Assembly (NCBI GenBank): GCA_009829735.1
Contig: CM020619.1
Location: 31,269,751-31,333,750 of the forward strand
Length of the DNA: 64,000 nt
Reading direction: 5' to 3'
Source of the DNA: Pyropia yezoensis
Lineage: Eukaryota; Rhodophyta; Bangiophyceae; Bangiales; Bangiaceae
The position numbers were made by a program, and so were the translations under genes. The notes beneath the pieces were generated by a model. That model saw nothing but the letters and a program-made list of their open reading frames with translations. It made no database searches and was not told the DNA's origin. Shown here piece after piece: positions 19,349-28,956 of the stretch. Every line of letters starts with the position of its first letter. The stretch's first letter is position 1.

Positions 19349-21796
19349 TCAGTGGGTAGACCCACTGCCCGAGGGAGGCCACTCACGCGTAAGCGCGTAT
19401 ACCTCCGTGCTCCACCGGTCGGCAATGTCACGACGGTCGACCACCCGAGTTACCTCGGTGCATAGCTGGACGAGGGTGCTGCGGCCAGCCTCCACGTCCT
19501 CCAGAGCTTTCTGGAGGCGGTCCAGCACGCCACCGAGGCAACGCGCTGACCCAACCAGCGCAGCACCTGGGGGGATATCCCCCCAGCTAACAGAGAGACC
19601 CCCACGCATTGCGCGGGTAACAAGGGCGTCAACGCCTTCATACAAGAGACGGGGACCCCCGTCATGTAGGACAGGGGCGGGAGGTGACACTGGCGCAGCC
19701 AGAGGAGCCACAGGAGCCGACACGGCTACCACGGGAGCCGGTGGCACCTGATACGAGGCCCGGTAGGACCCTACCGAAGGGGCTCCACCGTAACCACGGC
19801 GGTACTCCGCCCGACGACGGGACACCTCACGCTCCCCACCCGCAGAGCCCCACTCTCGGGGACGACGGCCAACCGCCGCAGGCATCGGGTTACCGAACCA
19901 CGGAGCAAGGGCCTGAAGAGGGTCATGGATAACCATGGGAATACCCAGGTCAGGAACGGCCTCGGTGGACGCCCACCCATGGCAACTAGGCTCACCCGGC
20001 TGAGAACGCCGGACACGCAACGAGTGACGAGGCAAGGGGGAAGCCCCAGCCTGCGGGTCCCGGTACGGGGGAAGGGCCAACACCCCAGCCCAGTTCACGG
20101 CATCGTGAACAGCCAGCAGGGCTTCGAACTCCCGGGCCAACCCGGTCTTGGCGGCTATCAGATCCACGCCCAACTGCGCGATGTGCCGACGGACACCCGT
20201 CGGAAGATGAAACAGACGACCCTGCCGGCGGACGGACAGCAAGAAGGATGAAGCCTGCCCGAGGGTAACCTCAAGGGTGAAGGTACCCTGCAACGGGTGG
20301 ACCGGCCGGGAGGCCAACACACTCCCGAAGTATCGGAGGCAGGAGCCGGTGTCAAACCGGAAAGCAGGGGCGGGTTCCCACCCCTCCTGCCATAGCGGCG
20401 GGCGCACGGGAGTGTATACCGGAGCACGACCGTTGCCGGTCTGCAACGCACACGTTATATCCGTGCGGAACGCATCCGCCATGACACCATGGTTACGTCG
20501 CCAACTCGACGCCGACTTCAACCCCGCCATGGGCGGGTAGGGAGCCGTCAACGACAGATACGGGGGTACCCCCGGGTAGTAGTCAAAGTCGGGATACCGA
20601 CCGGTACGGCTCACCGTCTCCCCAAACGCTACCGGCTCCGCCGCCGCCGCAATCCCTCGAGCACTAGCCGGGTAATCAATCTCCCGCGGCAACGCGGGGG
20701 CAATCAGGTCGCAGACCCCGAAGTTGGGGTCGAGGTAGACCTCACCCCGTCCCACCCGGGTGCGCCAGAGCTGTGCATGCCGGTCGTCCGGCTGACTCAG
20801 GATCCAATGGTGTTCCACCCGGACCGCGTTCGGCTGGTTGACCAGCCGCACCAACTCCCGCTCCCAGCACGGGTCCACCTTGACGCGCCGGGAGGATTCT
20901 CCACGGGGATGCACCAGGTGGAAGTCCACCCGCATACGCCCATCGGACTCCATCGACTCTTGCACCGTGAGGCCTCGAACCCGAGCCACCAAGTCGGACA
21001 CCGACATGGCGGGTTGACCCGCCGCCACGGCGACGCCGCCACCCAACGGGGCAACCCGGGCAGGACCAGGAAGAATCGGGGGCGCCGGGGGACGCACCAC
21101 CGGCAGAGGGGCCGACGTCGGAGATGGACGAGGCCGAGGAGGAAGAAGAAGGGCGGGCGCCCGCCCGGAGTAACTCCCGGTGTCAACCGCCATGGGAGAA
21201 GGAGCGTCTTGACCGCTCGACACCCGCGGCACCGCAGGTATGGTACCGGCGCCGGCACCACCCGTCGGCGTAGCCCCCGCCTCGGAAGTGGAAGGCACTT
21301 GGACAGCCTCCGGAGCCGGAGCCCCGGCCGTGCGGACACCCGCACCGTCTTGACCCGCCGCACCGGGTGTCGCACCGCCACCACCACCCGCGTCAACGTC
21401 GGGACCGCCTCGAGGAGTCACCGCCCGGACACCCGGACCACCTTGACCAGCCGGAGTCGGCTGCGGGTCGCCACCTCCGCCGCAGGGCAAACCATCTTGA
21501 GGTACCTGCGGTGAGCCGGCATCGGCACCAGGCCCCATCCGGGCAGCCGGCAGAGAGGGGGTAGAAGCCGCCACGCGCGGTTGACCGCCGGGTTGACCTC
21601 CGGCCGACGGCACCGTCGTGCCGCTGCACACGGACGACAGTCCTCCGGCCGACAGACGGACGGACACCGCAGGCCCGTCGTCGTCAGACGAGCTCACCCC
21701 GTAACGCGCGGCGTCGGGACCGACAGGCGCGTCGTCCTCCATCTCCTCCCCGATCAGGAGGTCTTCCTCCTCTTCAAGCACCTGGGGATAGGACAT
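19349..21796 (-). CDS. Antisense ORF (aORF) of A2, intact; function unknown
   Basis: 815 residues on the strand opposite to gag-pol, converging on pol. The ATG at 21796 (MSYPQVLEEEEDLL) is chosen because A1 and A3 share it; the frame is open further upstream. Order: acidic N-terminus of about 50 residues; Pro/Ala/Gly-rich variable linker; a conserved core beginning MSVSDLVARVRGLTVQES and running through DDRHAQLWRTRVGRGEVYL, PALPREIDYPASARG and RRQGRLFHLPTGVRR to HDAVNWAGV; a second linker; and a C-terminal helical part (ALVGSARCLGGVLDRLQKAL). I see no signal peptide, membrane segment, zinc knuckle or catalytic motif, and do not recognise the family. Antisense ORFs in this position are known in some plant Ty3/gypsy elements (Grande, RIRE2 types), so an element-encoded accessory protein is plausible. 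Confidence 0.75.
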   Translation of the reverse strand: MSYPQVLEEEEDLLIGEEMEDDAPVGPDAARYGVSSSDDDGPAVSVRLSAGGLSSVCSGTTVPSAGGQPGGQPRVAASTPSLPAARMGPGADAGSPQVPQDGLPCGGGGDPQPTPAGQGGPGVRAVTPRGGPDVDAGGGGGATPGAAGQDGAGVRTAGAPAPEAVQVPSTSEAGATPTGGAGAGTIPAVPRVSSGQDAPSPMAVDTGSYSGRAPALLLPPRPRPSPTSAPLPVVRPPAPPILPGPARVAPLGGGVAVAAGQPAMSVSDLVARVRGLTVQESMESDGRMRVDFHLVHPRGESSRRVKVDPCWERELVRLVNQPNAVRVEHHWILSQPDDRHAQLWRTRVGRGEVYLDPNFGVCDLIAPALPREIDYPASARGIAAAAEPVAFGETVSRTGRYPDFDYYPGVPPYLSLTAPYPPMAGLKSASSWRRNHGVMADAFRTDITCALQTGNGRAPVYTPVRPPLWQEGWEPAPAFRFDTGSCLRYFGSVLASRPVHPLQGTFTLEVTLGQASSFLLSVRRQGRLFHLPTGVRRHIAQLGVDLIAAKTGLAREFEALLAVHDAVNWAGVLALPPYRDPQAGASPLPRHSLRVRRSQPGEPSCHGWASTEAVPDLGIPMVIHDPLQALAPWFGNPMPAAVGRRPREWGSAGGEREVSRRRAEYRRGYGGAPSVGSYRASYQVPPAPVVAVSAPVAPLAAPVSPPAPVLHDGGPRLLYEGVDALVTRAMRGGLSVSWGDIPPGAALVGSARCLGGVLDRLQKALEDVEAGRSTLVQLCTEVTRVVDRRDIADRWSTEVYALTREWPPSGSGSTH

Positions 21797-22383
21797 GATA
21801 ACGGGTGCGGAGTCCCCCGCGCCCACAAGCCGTCGACGGCTACAACCCGGTACGGTGGGATAACCGGGACGAGCCAGGGAAGCGCGGACACCCGCGCTTA
21901 TGACCACAAACGGCCACGAGAAGCGCCGCAGGCACGCGGGTCGACCCGCGCCCCACGGGGCTACGACCGCGCTCCACCCAGGCACCTGGGCGGGACGGGG
22001 CCACACCCACACACGGGGTAAGCAAGGGGGGTCACCCCCAACCGCCCCCACGCAACGCGGGCAGCCCCCGCCCCCCTCTCAATCGTCCACACGAGAGGGG
22101 CCCCCCTACCACCAGGCACCTGGTGGCGGATCCGCTTGCACCACCCCTCGGAAAGGGGGGGCGTGAACAGCAACCCGCATCGGGAATTTAACGGTCCGGA
22201 AAACGGATCGTGTGTGTGTACCACGCAAAGGGGGGCACCCCCCTGAGACAACCTCGAAAAGGGGTGTCTGTCGCGACGGGGCGCAAAGCCCCACCCGACG
22301 GGTAAACGGTCACGCGACCCACTTACATTCGGTACCCCGAATGCAACTCGACCCGAGGACGGGCCGAATCTAAGGGGGGGATA
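21797..22383. other. A2 region between aORF start and 3' LTR, with polypurine tract
   Basis: No supported gene. It would carry the aORF promoter and 5' leader on the minus strand. On the plus strand it ends in the polypurine tract aaggggggga at about 22372-22381, directly before the 3' LTR, where plus-strand DNA synthesis would be primed. Confidence 0.6.
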
Positions 22384-22746
22384 TGTAGCAATATGGTTGT
22401 CCGTATTGTGACCCTAATATCAGGGGGGCTACTTCTAACCCTTAACTTTCAATTTGATAGTTCGTACTGGTCACGGTATCTATAAGTTACGTATGACCAG
22501 AGGGACTTGCATCTTGGGGTGGAGGGTAGTTAGTAGTGTCTCCGAGGGTTTATAACGAGGGGGCCGGTGGCGAATCCACCGCCGGCCAAGGTAGAACAAC
22601 AAACCCCTCCCATTTGGGCTCCCATCTTGGTCCCGTGGCTTGCGCTCCAAGGACAGCAACCTTGGCCTCCCGGTGACGTTGGTGCCGATCCCCCTTGGTG
22701 AGTGTTCCCTGAGAGTGGACGCGCGACGGATCCCTATTGTGCTACA
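22384..22746 (+). repeat. 3' LTR of A2
   Basis: 363 bp, tgtagca to tgctaca, followed by the target duplication cgtag (22747-22751). By eye it is identical to the 5' LTR. Confidence 0.97.
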
Positions 22747-23662
22747 CGTAGGTCTCGCAGTCAAAGATCCTCTGGTAGACCGGGTTGGCTACCTGGATCT
22801 CGGGCGGCACGTCACGTTGAGGGAAAAGCCGCTGTGGCACTGGGGTAAGTTGACCCACAGTGCCTGTCGTCTGTCGCGGCGAGCTTGGTGTAGCCGCCGG
22901 CGTTTCCGAGGGAAACTCCCCCGTGAAGGGCGTACGCCCCACCGAGAATGGTGTGGCTTCCTCGTTGGGAGTCACAGGGGTCGCCCCCTATTCGGGGCGA
23001 CCCGAGATAGGCGTGAGAAGGGATCCGCCCTGCGCCTGCGGGCTCGAAAGCCCCAATCCGGTCTGGACATTAAGGCCATCTGGCAAACTCGCCACAATCT
23101 GATTCAGAATAGTATTCGTCATCGTGACCACCAGGTCCGGCAAAGTCTGCCGCAACACATTGGTCGCGTCCCGACGGACAGTTTCCGCGAGGAGTGGATT
23201 GTCAACTCCAGCTGAGTCTCGGTCCGCCTCCGGGAGTCCACCTGAGGGGTAACCACGTTCCTCAGGGGTTTCAATCGGGGGCATGGGCGCGAGCCCATCG
23301 CCGACCAATAAAGATCCGCCGTCCTCCGAAAGCCTAGTTGGCGACGGCTCCAAGCCAAAGTTGGCTCCAACCCGAGTGGAACCCGCGGGGACAGTCCTCT
23401 CACCTTGGGACGTTTCCGATGAGTGTACCACGCGGTAGCCAGACTTCGGCCCACCCACATCAGAGGTGTCACCCGAGTGAACTCCCGACTGAGTCGGGGT
23501 GGCCTGTTGCCCGCCCGCACTTCCAGTCCTGCTGGCTAGAGGGACCTCTAGTCCCTCTGCGACCCCAGGTAAACCTACCTGTGTCTCACCAGTAATCAAA
23601 GGCACTGAAGTACGTGCGTCACCCGTGTACTCCCCAGACGACGGGGGGTCCGAACTAGCCAT
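22747..23662 (-). pseudogene. gag: Family B gag, N-terminal part, cut by A2
   Basis: Starts at the ATG at 23662 (MASSDPPSSGEYTG). About 225 residues of Ser/Thr/Pro/Gly-rich sequence, like the N-terminus of family A gag, then a helical stretch (ATNVLRQTLPDLVVTMTNTI). The frame meets a stop at 22988. The next 240 nt continue in another frame (ending PVYQRIFDCETYV) up to the A2 insertion. Together with 2378-3412 it makes a gag of roughly 600 residues or more. It is broken by at least one frameshift and by the insertion. Confidence 0.7.
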
Positions 23663-23761
23663 GTTGGCTAACGATCCGTATGACACAGTCCAATTCCAGC
23701 GTTCCTCTGAAACAGAGGGCCCCCTACACCCGTGTGCACCCGGAGGTAAAGTTTGCCTCTG

Positions 23762-23780
23762 TCCCCTGCTGCTCCATCAA
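23762..23780 (-). other. Primer binding site of element B
   Basis: Just after the LTR the minus strand reads TTGATGGAGCAGCAGGGGA, nearly the family A primer site. The match supports both the LTR boundary and use of the same primer tRNA. Confidence 0.55.
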
Positions 23781-23781
23781 A

Positions 23782-24250
23782 TGTGGCAAAAACCACTCAC
23801 ACACGCGGCACCCAAGTTGGGGCGGTGTACAAGGGCTGTCTCCCGTGTCGGGGGAACCTGAAGAAGTGCAATTCGCACACACTCTGTCCCTGTTGTGGCG
23901 CAATCCCCCCACTGACAAACAAGAAGATGGTGTGTGGTCCAACAGTTTCTTGGTCGGGACGGGGAAGCAGGGCCAAGCCCCGCTGTTCCTCCCCTTATCC
24001 CCCCAGGGTCCCCTCAGAATCTCGCCACTCAGAATCTCCCACCCCAGCACCTGCCCACCGGGCCACACGAAAATTCAAGACGATAAATGCAGAAAACCCT
24101 CAAATCCAAGTTGGATTTACTACTAAGCTAACTATCCCAAACTTAGGGAATACGGACCCAAATGCAGGGGGAGGAACAGGTCAGGCTAGTGGCCTGCCGC
24201 CCCTTGCATGGCACGTTTTGCCCCCCTACCCGGGGGTCAATACTGCCACA
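23782..24250 (-). repeat. 5' LTR of element B
   Basis: 469 bp bounded by tgtggca and tgccaca, a perfect 7-bp terminal inverted repeat with TG...CA ends. One end abuts a primer binding site; the other abuts the interrupted coding frame of the Myb/SANT-like gene. Its sister LTR is not in the window, so the boundary rests on these features only. Confidence 0.75.
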
Positions 24251-27200
24251 GATGCCACCGTCAGGGACCGCCTGCGTCATCTCAGGCGAAGGCGTCGGAC
24301 CAGCAGCAGAAAACGCCGGTGCAGCTGCTGGCGAGACAGGCACTCGCCGCGCTGGCTCGCGCATGACGGGAAAGGCGTTCACGTCGGGCATGAACGCGGC
24401 GGGGATATGTCGGGTCTCCTCCCACCACCCGCCGGGGCTCGGCAACGCACGCATTGCGGGACTGAGAGCACTCCCACGCGGGGCAAGCGACACAGGGACT
24501 GCGGGTTGCTGCCCATTGGCACTCAGAAATGCGCCGTCAGTGTGCGGCGGCACAACAGCCGGCCCAGCAGCGACAGCAGGAGGTCCCGCCACTGGTCCAG
24601 CGACGACCACCCCCACGTCGTCATCAATACTGACAGCAGCCGGAGAAGGGGGAGGCGCCGGGGTCGGCGACAGGCGACGCGGCTTGTCACCGCCCGCGCT
24701 ACTCTCGGTGCTTGTTCGACTGGCGCCCCCCTCGTCAACCACAACCGCTTGAGCCACAGCCGCGGCGGTTGCCACACCCGCCGAATGCGCGAAGGTGGCG
24801 GCGGCGCGGCCTTCAGCCGCCTCTGCAAGAGTAGATCCATATCCAGTCGCCGCCGCACCCTCCGCGCCCAGGTACATACTCACCTGCTGCGCAATCCACA
24901 TGGCACTGGCGGGCGTGCCCTGCATGGTGGCGGACATGAAAAACGCCAACGCATTGCTGCTATCAGATGACTTGGCAAGGCTCTCCAAAGCACGGTTGGC
25001 GACAGCGTCACGCTGACCAGCCTTGTCCGCGGCCTGGTCAGCGGAGCACGCCTCTGCAATGCCCTGGTCGCGGTGCCGCTTAGCAGCCTTGGACCCCTGC
25101 GGGCGACTCTGGTACAGCGCCGCGTCGGCAGCGTCCAGCGAGTCAATCTTGGCCTCGTTTAGCACGCCGTCTGCAGGTACAGGCATCGGCGCGGCCGCTG
25201 CGGCGGCCGCTGCCGCGCCACTGAGCTTGTCCGTCTTGCGAAGAATCTTCCACACCTCCAGAAGCGGACAGGTCACCGCCTTGGCGGGGCGCTTGCGTGT
25301 GCGGTAGTCTGCGATGTCGGTCTCCCGGTCCTGAAGAATTGCGGCGTGAACTTCCTTCCCGCAGTAGATGGAAACTGCGGCGCTGACTTTGTCGTTGAAA
25401 GTAGAGTGCCCGGTAACCTTCCGCTTTCTAACCTCCGCAAAACAAGACTGCAGCTTGTGCACCCCAACAGATATGAGGGAAAAGCGACGCTGCAGCGCCG
25501 TGATGGTGCGCTTCCCGTCCGACTGGTCCTCCTCCTCAACGTCAACTTCGTTGCCGGCACGCGCCGCAGGCGTGTTGTACGCCCGTCGCATGGCAGGAGG
25601 TAGCAGCTTCTTCCACGAAAAAAGAAATGGCTGCCCAGTACTCTTTGTACCTGTGGTCCGGTCCGGTGATAGGGTCCTGCGAGACATGGGAAACAGCGCG
25701 ATCAAGGGCAACGTCTTCGATCTCCTTCCAGCGCGGACCCTGCCCCATGCTTTCCGAGTTGCCGTTTGCGCTGGCAGACACTGGGCGGGCCTGGTACACT
25801 ACCGCCGGTAGAGAGTTCGCCGCAGCGGGGGCGCAGGTGGGTGGTTGCTTGCACCGCTTCCTCCCGGTCCCGAGCCCCCCTGCGGCGGGCACTGCTGCCA
25901 AGCCCGCGGCCCCTGCTCCTTCAGGTGCGGCGGAGGGGGGGGCGGCGCGCGCTGCTGCGGCTGCTGACGAGCCGTTGGGCGCTGCTGCCAGTCGCCCAAC
26001 CCGCCCGCTTGCAGTCGGGGGGATGGGGGGTCGCGCTGCCCTTGCGACAAAACCGGCGGGGGGGGGCTCCGCCGCCCGCAGAAGGGCGGCGGGGAAGCAG
26101 GTTGGCGGGAACTTGGGCCGCTTGCACCCGGTCCCGAGCCCTGCTGGGCCGGGTGCAGCTGCCAGCCCTCCTGCACCCGCAAATGCTGCGGTGGGGGAGG
26201 CGGCGCGCGGTTCCACTGACTCTGCGGAGCCTGCGGACGTTCCTGCCAGTCGCCCTGGCAGCGGCCCTGCGGTGGGGGGGGCGGTTCGTGCGGCTGCCAC
26301 TGCCTCAGGGGAGGCGATTGTCGCTGCTGCCACGCTTGCTCCCGCCCGAAGGCGGGCTCCTCGTGCTGCACTCGGGCCCAGTTCACGGGCCGTGAGACGG
26401 GCGTTGGCGGGGGCGGCGGGGGCGGTGGGGGCGGTGGCGGTGGCGGCGGCGGCGGCGCGCGTTGGTGCTGCTGCCGCGCCCGAGCTGGAGGGGGTGAGAG
26501 TTGCCCCCCGCGGGAGACCCCCGGGGTTCGCCAGGTTGAGGTAGTGGGCAGCGGCGGCGCGGGCTGCGTCGAAGGCCACAGCAGCTGCTGCGGCTCTGTC
26601 CAATTGTCCTGCGGCAGACGGATGGGTGTTACCCTTGACGGGGGTCGAGACTAGAAGGACGGGCCCGGCGGCGGCTGCTGAGATTGCTGACCGGGCGTCG
26701 TCGCCAACGGCACTGCCGTGGAGGTGGGCTGTTCGTCGCGCGAGCGCTCGTTGTGCGGCGACAGAGCCGCTGACGCCGGCGCGAAGCCCGGCAAGGTAGT
26801 CGGCCCTTGCGCCCGCGGTGCCTCGGACTCGGAAGGGCTCGGCGCCGGAGCGTTCTGGCCGCCCGCCAAAAGGGACGGCCAACTCCTCGAGGTTGTCGGA
26901 CCCGCGCGTGCCCGCGAGGGAGTTGCGCCGGCGGACGAGGACGGCGATACGGGGGAAGGGCGAGGCTGGGGGTGGCGATTGGGACGGCTGGCCGCTGGAT
27001 CGCCCGCCCCAGTCGCCGCCGCGGGACGAGGCCGTCGTGGAAGAAGACGGTCTGGAAGAAGTTGCGCCGCTGCAGGCGGCCGTGACGAGGTCGGCTCGCC
27101 GCGCGCTGCGCCAGTTGCTGCCTATCCACCCGCCGGTCCAGTCTCCACAGATGAAGAGGTAGGGGGAGCGCCAGGGGGCTGCAAGGGAGATGGCAAAGGA

Positions 27201-27272
27201 GCCCGCCACGGGCACGGACACGTTGAAGGGCAAAAGGGGTGATCGTACCCCAGCAGACGCGACCGCCGGCAA
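24251..27272 (-). pseudogene. Myb/SANT-like domain protein, frameshifted and cut by element B
   Basis: Two minus-strand frames join into one protein. The first (from 27272) is a long Ala/Pro/Gly-rich region with two related repeats (GLGTGCKRPKFPPTC and GLGTGRKRCKQPPTC), then RWKEIEDVALDRAVSHVSQD, DPITG and YKEYWAAISFF. The second frame continues with LLPPAMRRAYNTP, ALQRRFSLISVGVHKLQSCF and LLEVWKILRKTDKLSG, then an Ala-rich tail. This pattern (acidic-Trp helix, V.EDP-like segment, RW..I...V.KF-like helix, CW.ILR-like helix) is that of the trihelix/NAM-associated Myb-like domains common in plants, oomycetes and algae. The frames switch at a run of six A/T (25618-25623), by mutation or sequencing error. 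After DGGI the frame runs into the B LTR. DNA binding is inferred from family resemblance only. Confidence 0.6.
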
Positions 27273-28327
27273 AGAGCACGCAGGCGCCGCTGGCTTCGGC
27301 GCCCCCGAGGACGAACTCTACGGATGGGGCTTGTGGGCTTGACCATCGTGCTCTTATAGAGCACGAGTGGCCAAGCAGGAGCGCCGCGCCCGGCCGATTA
27401 CACGCCCAGCCAGCGGTGCGCCCATACAGCAGCAGCCAGCAGGTAAAACCACGCCACAGAAGGTCGGCTGGGACGCTGGAGCAGGCCGCAGCGCGCCCTC
27501 ACAGCCGCTGCCGGGGCCACTTAGCGCCATAGAAACAGAATTGGGGGGTGGCTGGGTCGTTGCGGTCCGCCAGCGGGCAGCGATACGCCCAGACAGCGGC
27601 GCACTCACCAGGGAGAGGCGCGCCCAGGCAGCCAGGCGCCCACGCCACAGGGTCCAGGGACAAAGTCGACGCAGCTGTCGAGCAGAGGAAGACAAAGGCG
27701 GCACCAAGGACGCACACGGCCGTACACGTAGGTCCAAGCACAAGGGAGCAGCAATGCGCCCCCCACAGAGGGGCGACAGAGGCGCGGTCCAGCTGCTGCG
27801 AGCGAATTGGTACGAGCGGGTGCAGGGCGGCAGCGAAGGTGGCCGACCGCGCGCCCAAGCTGGACAACGATGGGGGGCTCGGTGTCGCATGCGTCCGCGC
27901 ACCCCCCTCCCACAAGGGCCGCGTGCCCCCCCCCCCCGACAGACGCCCCACCAAGGGCCCCCTCCCCACAAACAGGCCACGCCCGCGCCCCCCCCCCCAA
28001 ACGGGCCACGCCAACGCCCCTCCCCAAAGCACGCACGCAACCCCCCATTCCGCGCGGAGAGCCACGCCATTCGCTCCCCCCCTCCCCTCGACCAGCGGGA
28101 GGGCAGCACACCCTCTGGGAGAAGGGGGAGCGTGGGAAGCGGGGCTGTCGGTTGGCGTGGTGCTTGTCCGGCAGAGGTCACCCCTGATTGGACGCCCGAC
28201 TAGCGGCAACGCCTGCCCACACATACATTCATCCTGTATAGACAATCGACAGCCTCGCTGTATTGACAGTCCCACACCCTCCAGCAAACATGATTTCCCA
28301 GGCCAGGCGTGGCCCCACTCCCACACC
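27273..28327. other. GC-rich region without a supported gene
   Basis: Would hold the promoter and leader of the minus-strand Myb/SANT-like gene. Open frames exist on both strands but all are Pro/Arg/Gly-rich and overlap each other, as expected from base composition. Poly-C runs lie at 27927-27937 and 27989-27997. I see no conserved motif. Confidence 0.5.
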
Positions 28328-28329
28328 TA

Positions 28330-28352
28330 AAGGTGAATCTCACGCATTAAGA
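28330..28352 (+). repeat. Left terminal inverted repeat of TE1
   Basis: Starts AAGGTGAATCTCACGCATTA. It pairs with 31414-31436 read on the other strand (AAGGTATATCTCACGCAATA...), with three mismatches. It is preceded by the target TA. Confidence 0.85.
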
Positions 28353-28956
28353 TCGATGGGAACGTCCCACCTTTGACGGCAGTACTGATGAACTTGTGCC
28401 CCCCGCACAGACCCGCTTGGCACACCATTCGGAAGAGGAACTCACGGGCGTTTTTTTTTTTCATGTATGTTCGGCCCACGTACGCTTCCAACTTACTTCA
28501 GCCGTACGTCGAGGAAGAACATCAGGGTATCGTTTTCGTCGTCATTCCGGACTTAGTGTGCAACAAAATCTCGATGTTCTGCAAAAACCAAGTTCTGACG
28601 ATGTCGAAAGGGCGCAATATGGGCTACGAAGCTCGTGTCGAAGTTGCCACGTCAATGCTGCTCGGGAACCATGCCCAGTGCGGCGCTTCAGGCAGTGAAG
28701 TGTCAGTCCGTGCGGCATTTATCTCGCCCCAGATCAGGCGGACAAAAAGTGCAGAAGTTTGATGGGGGGCTACATTTCCAACCAGTTGCGCGCCTTTTTT
28801 TTTTTTTTGAAGATTTCTGGTCGCCCGTCAGGCAGTTCTGTTGCCCGCCCAAACTGTCCCTTGGCTGCCACAGATCTGCTCCACGTCACTGACCGGCGCT
28901 TCCGCCTGACGGGTCTGCCAGCGTGGTCGCGGAACGCCCTCGCGTGACCGGAGCCT

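Larger units (their letters stand above)
3413..22746 (+). mobile_element. Family A LTR retrotransposon A2 (contains an assembly gap and a repeated interior)
   Basis: A Ty3/gypsy-type chromodomain retrotransposon bounded by two LTRs that look identical by eye. It is flanked by a perfect 5-bp target duplication, cgtag (3408-3412 and 22747-22751), so it is one insertion. The interior appears twice: gag-pol-aORF(partial), 500 N, gag(partial)-pol-aORF. Collapsing the repeat gives about 10.8 kb, which matches A3 (11,110 bp, or 10,876 without its 234-bp duplication). The doubled interior is therefore probably an assembly artefact. It is inserted in the gag of element B. Confidence 0.9.
22747..24250 (-). 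mobile_element. Family B LTR retrotransposon, 5' fragment (LTR, PBS, gag N-terminus)
   Basis: Minus-strand order from the right: LTR (23782-24250), primer site, leader, gag N-terminus, then the A2 insertion. It joins the fragment at 2133-3412 across A2. It is inserted in a Myb/SANT-like gene; the five bases outside the LTR, gatgc (24251-24255), are the expected target duplication, whose partner lies outside the window. Confidence 0.85.

Noticed and set aside
19349-21796. Envelope-like gene in the aORF position
   Set aside because: It is antisense, and no signal peptide, membrane segment or cleavage-site pattern can be seen.
3413-22746. A genuine tandem double retrotransposon
   Set aside because: No internal LTR is visible, errors cluster at the gap edges on both sides, and the collapsed length matches A3. 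I favour an assembly artefact, though only reads can prove it.
23753-24058. Cys-rich plus-strand reading (CLPCRGNLKKC, LCPCCG) across the B LTR
   Set aside because: It lies inside the LTR, opposite to the element's sense strand, and continues into the interrupted gene; the Cys spacing fits no zinc motif I know.
25627-26544. Ala-rich plus-strand frame of 305 residues
   Set aside because: Antisense to the Myb/SANT-like gene in Ala/Pro-rich sequence, where GCN repeats keep several frames open.
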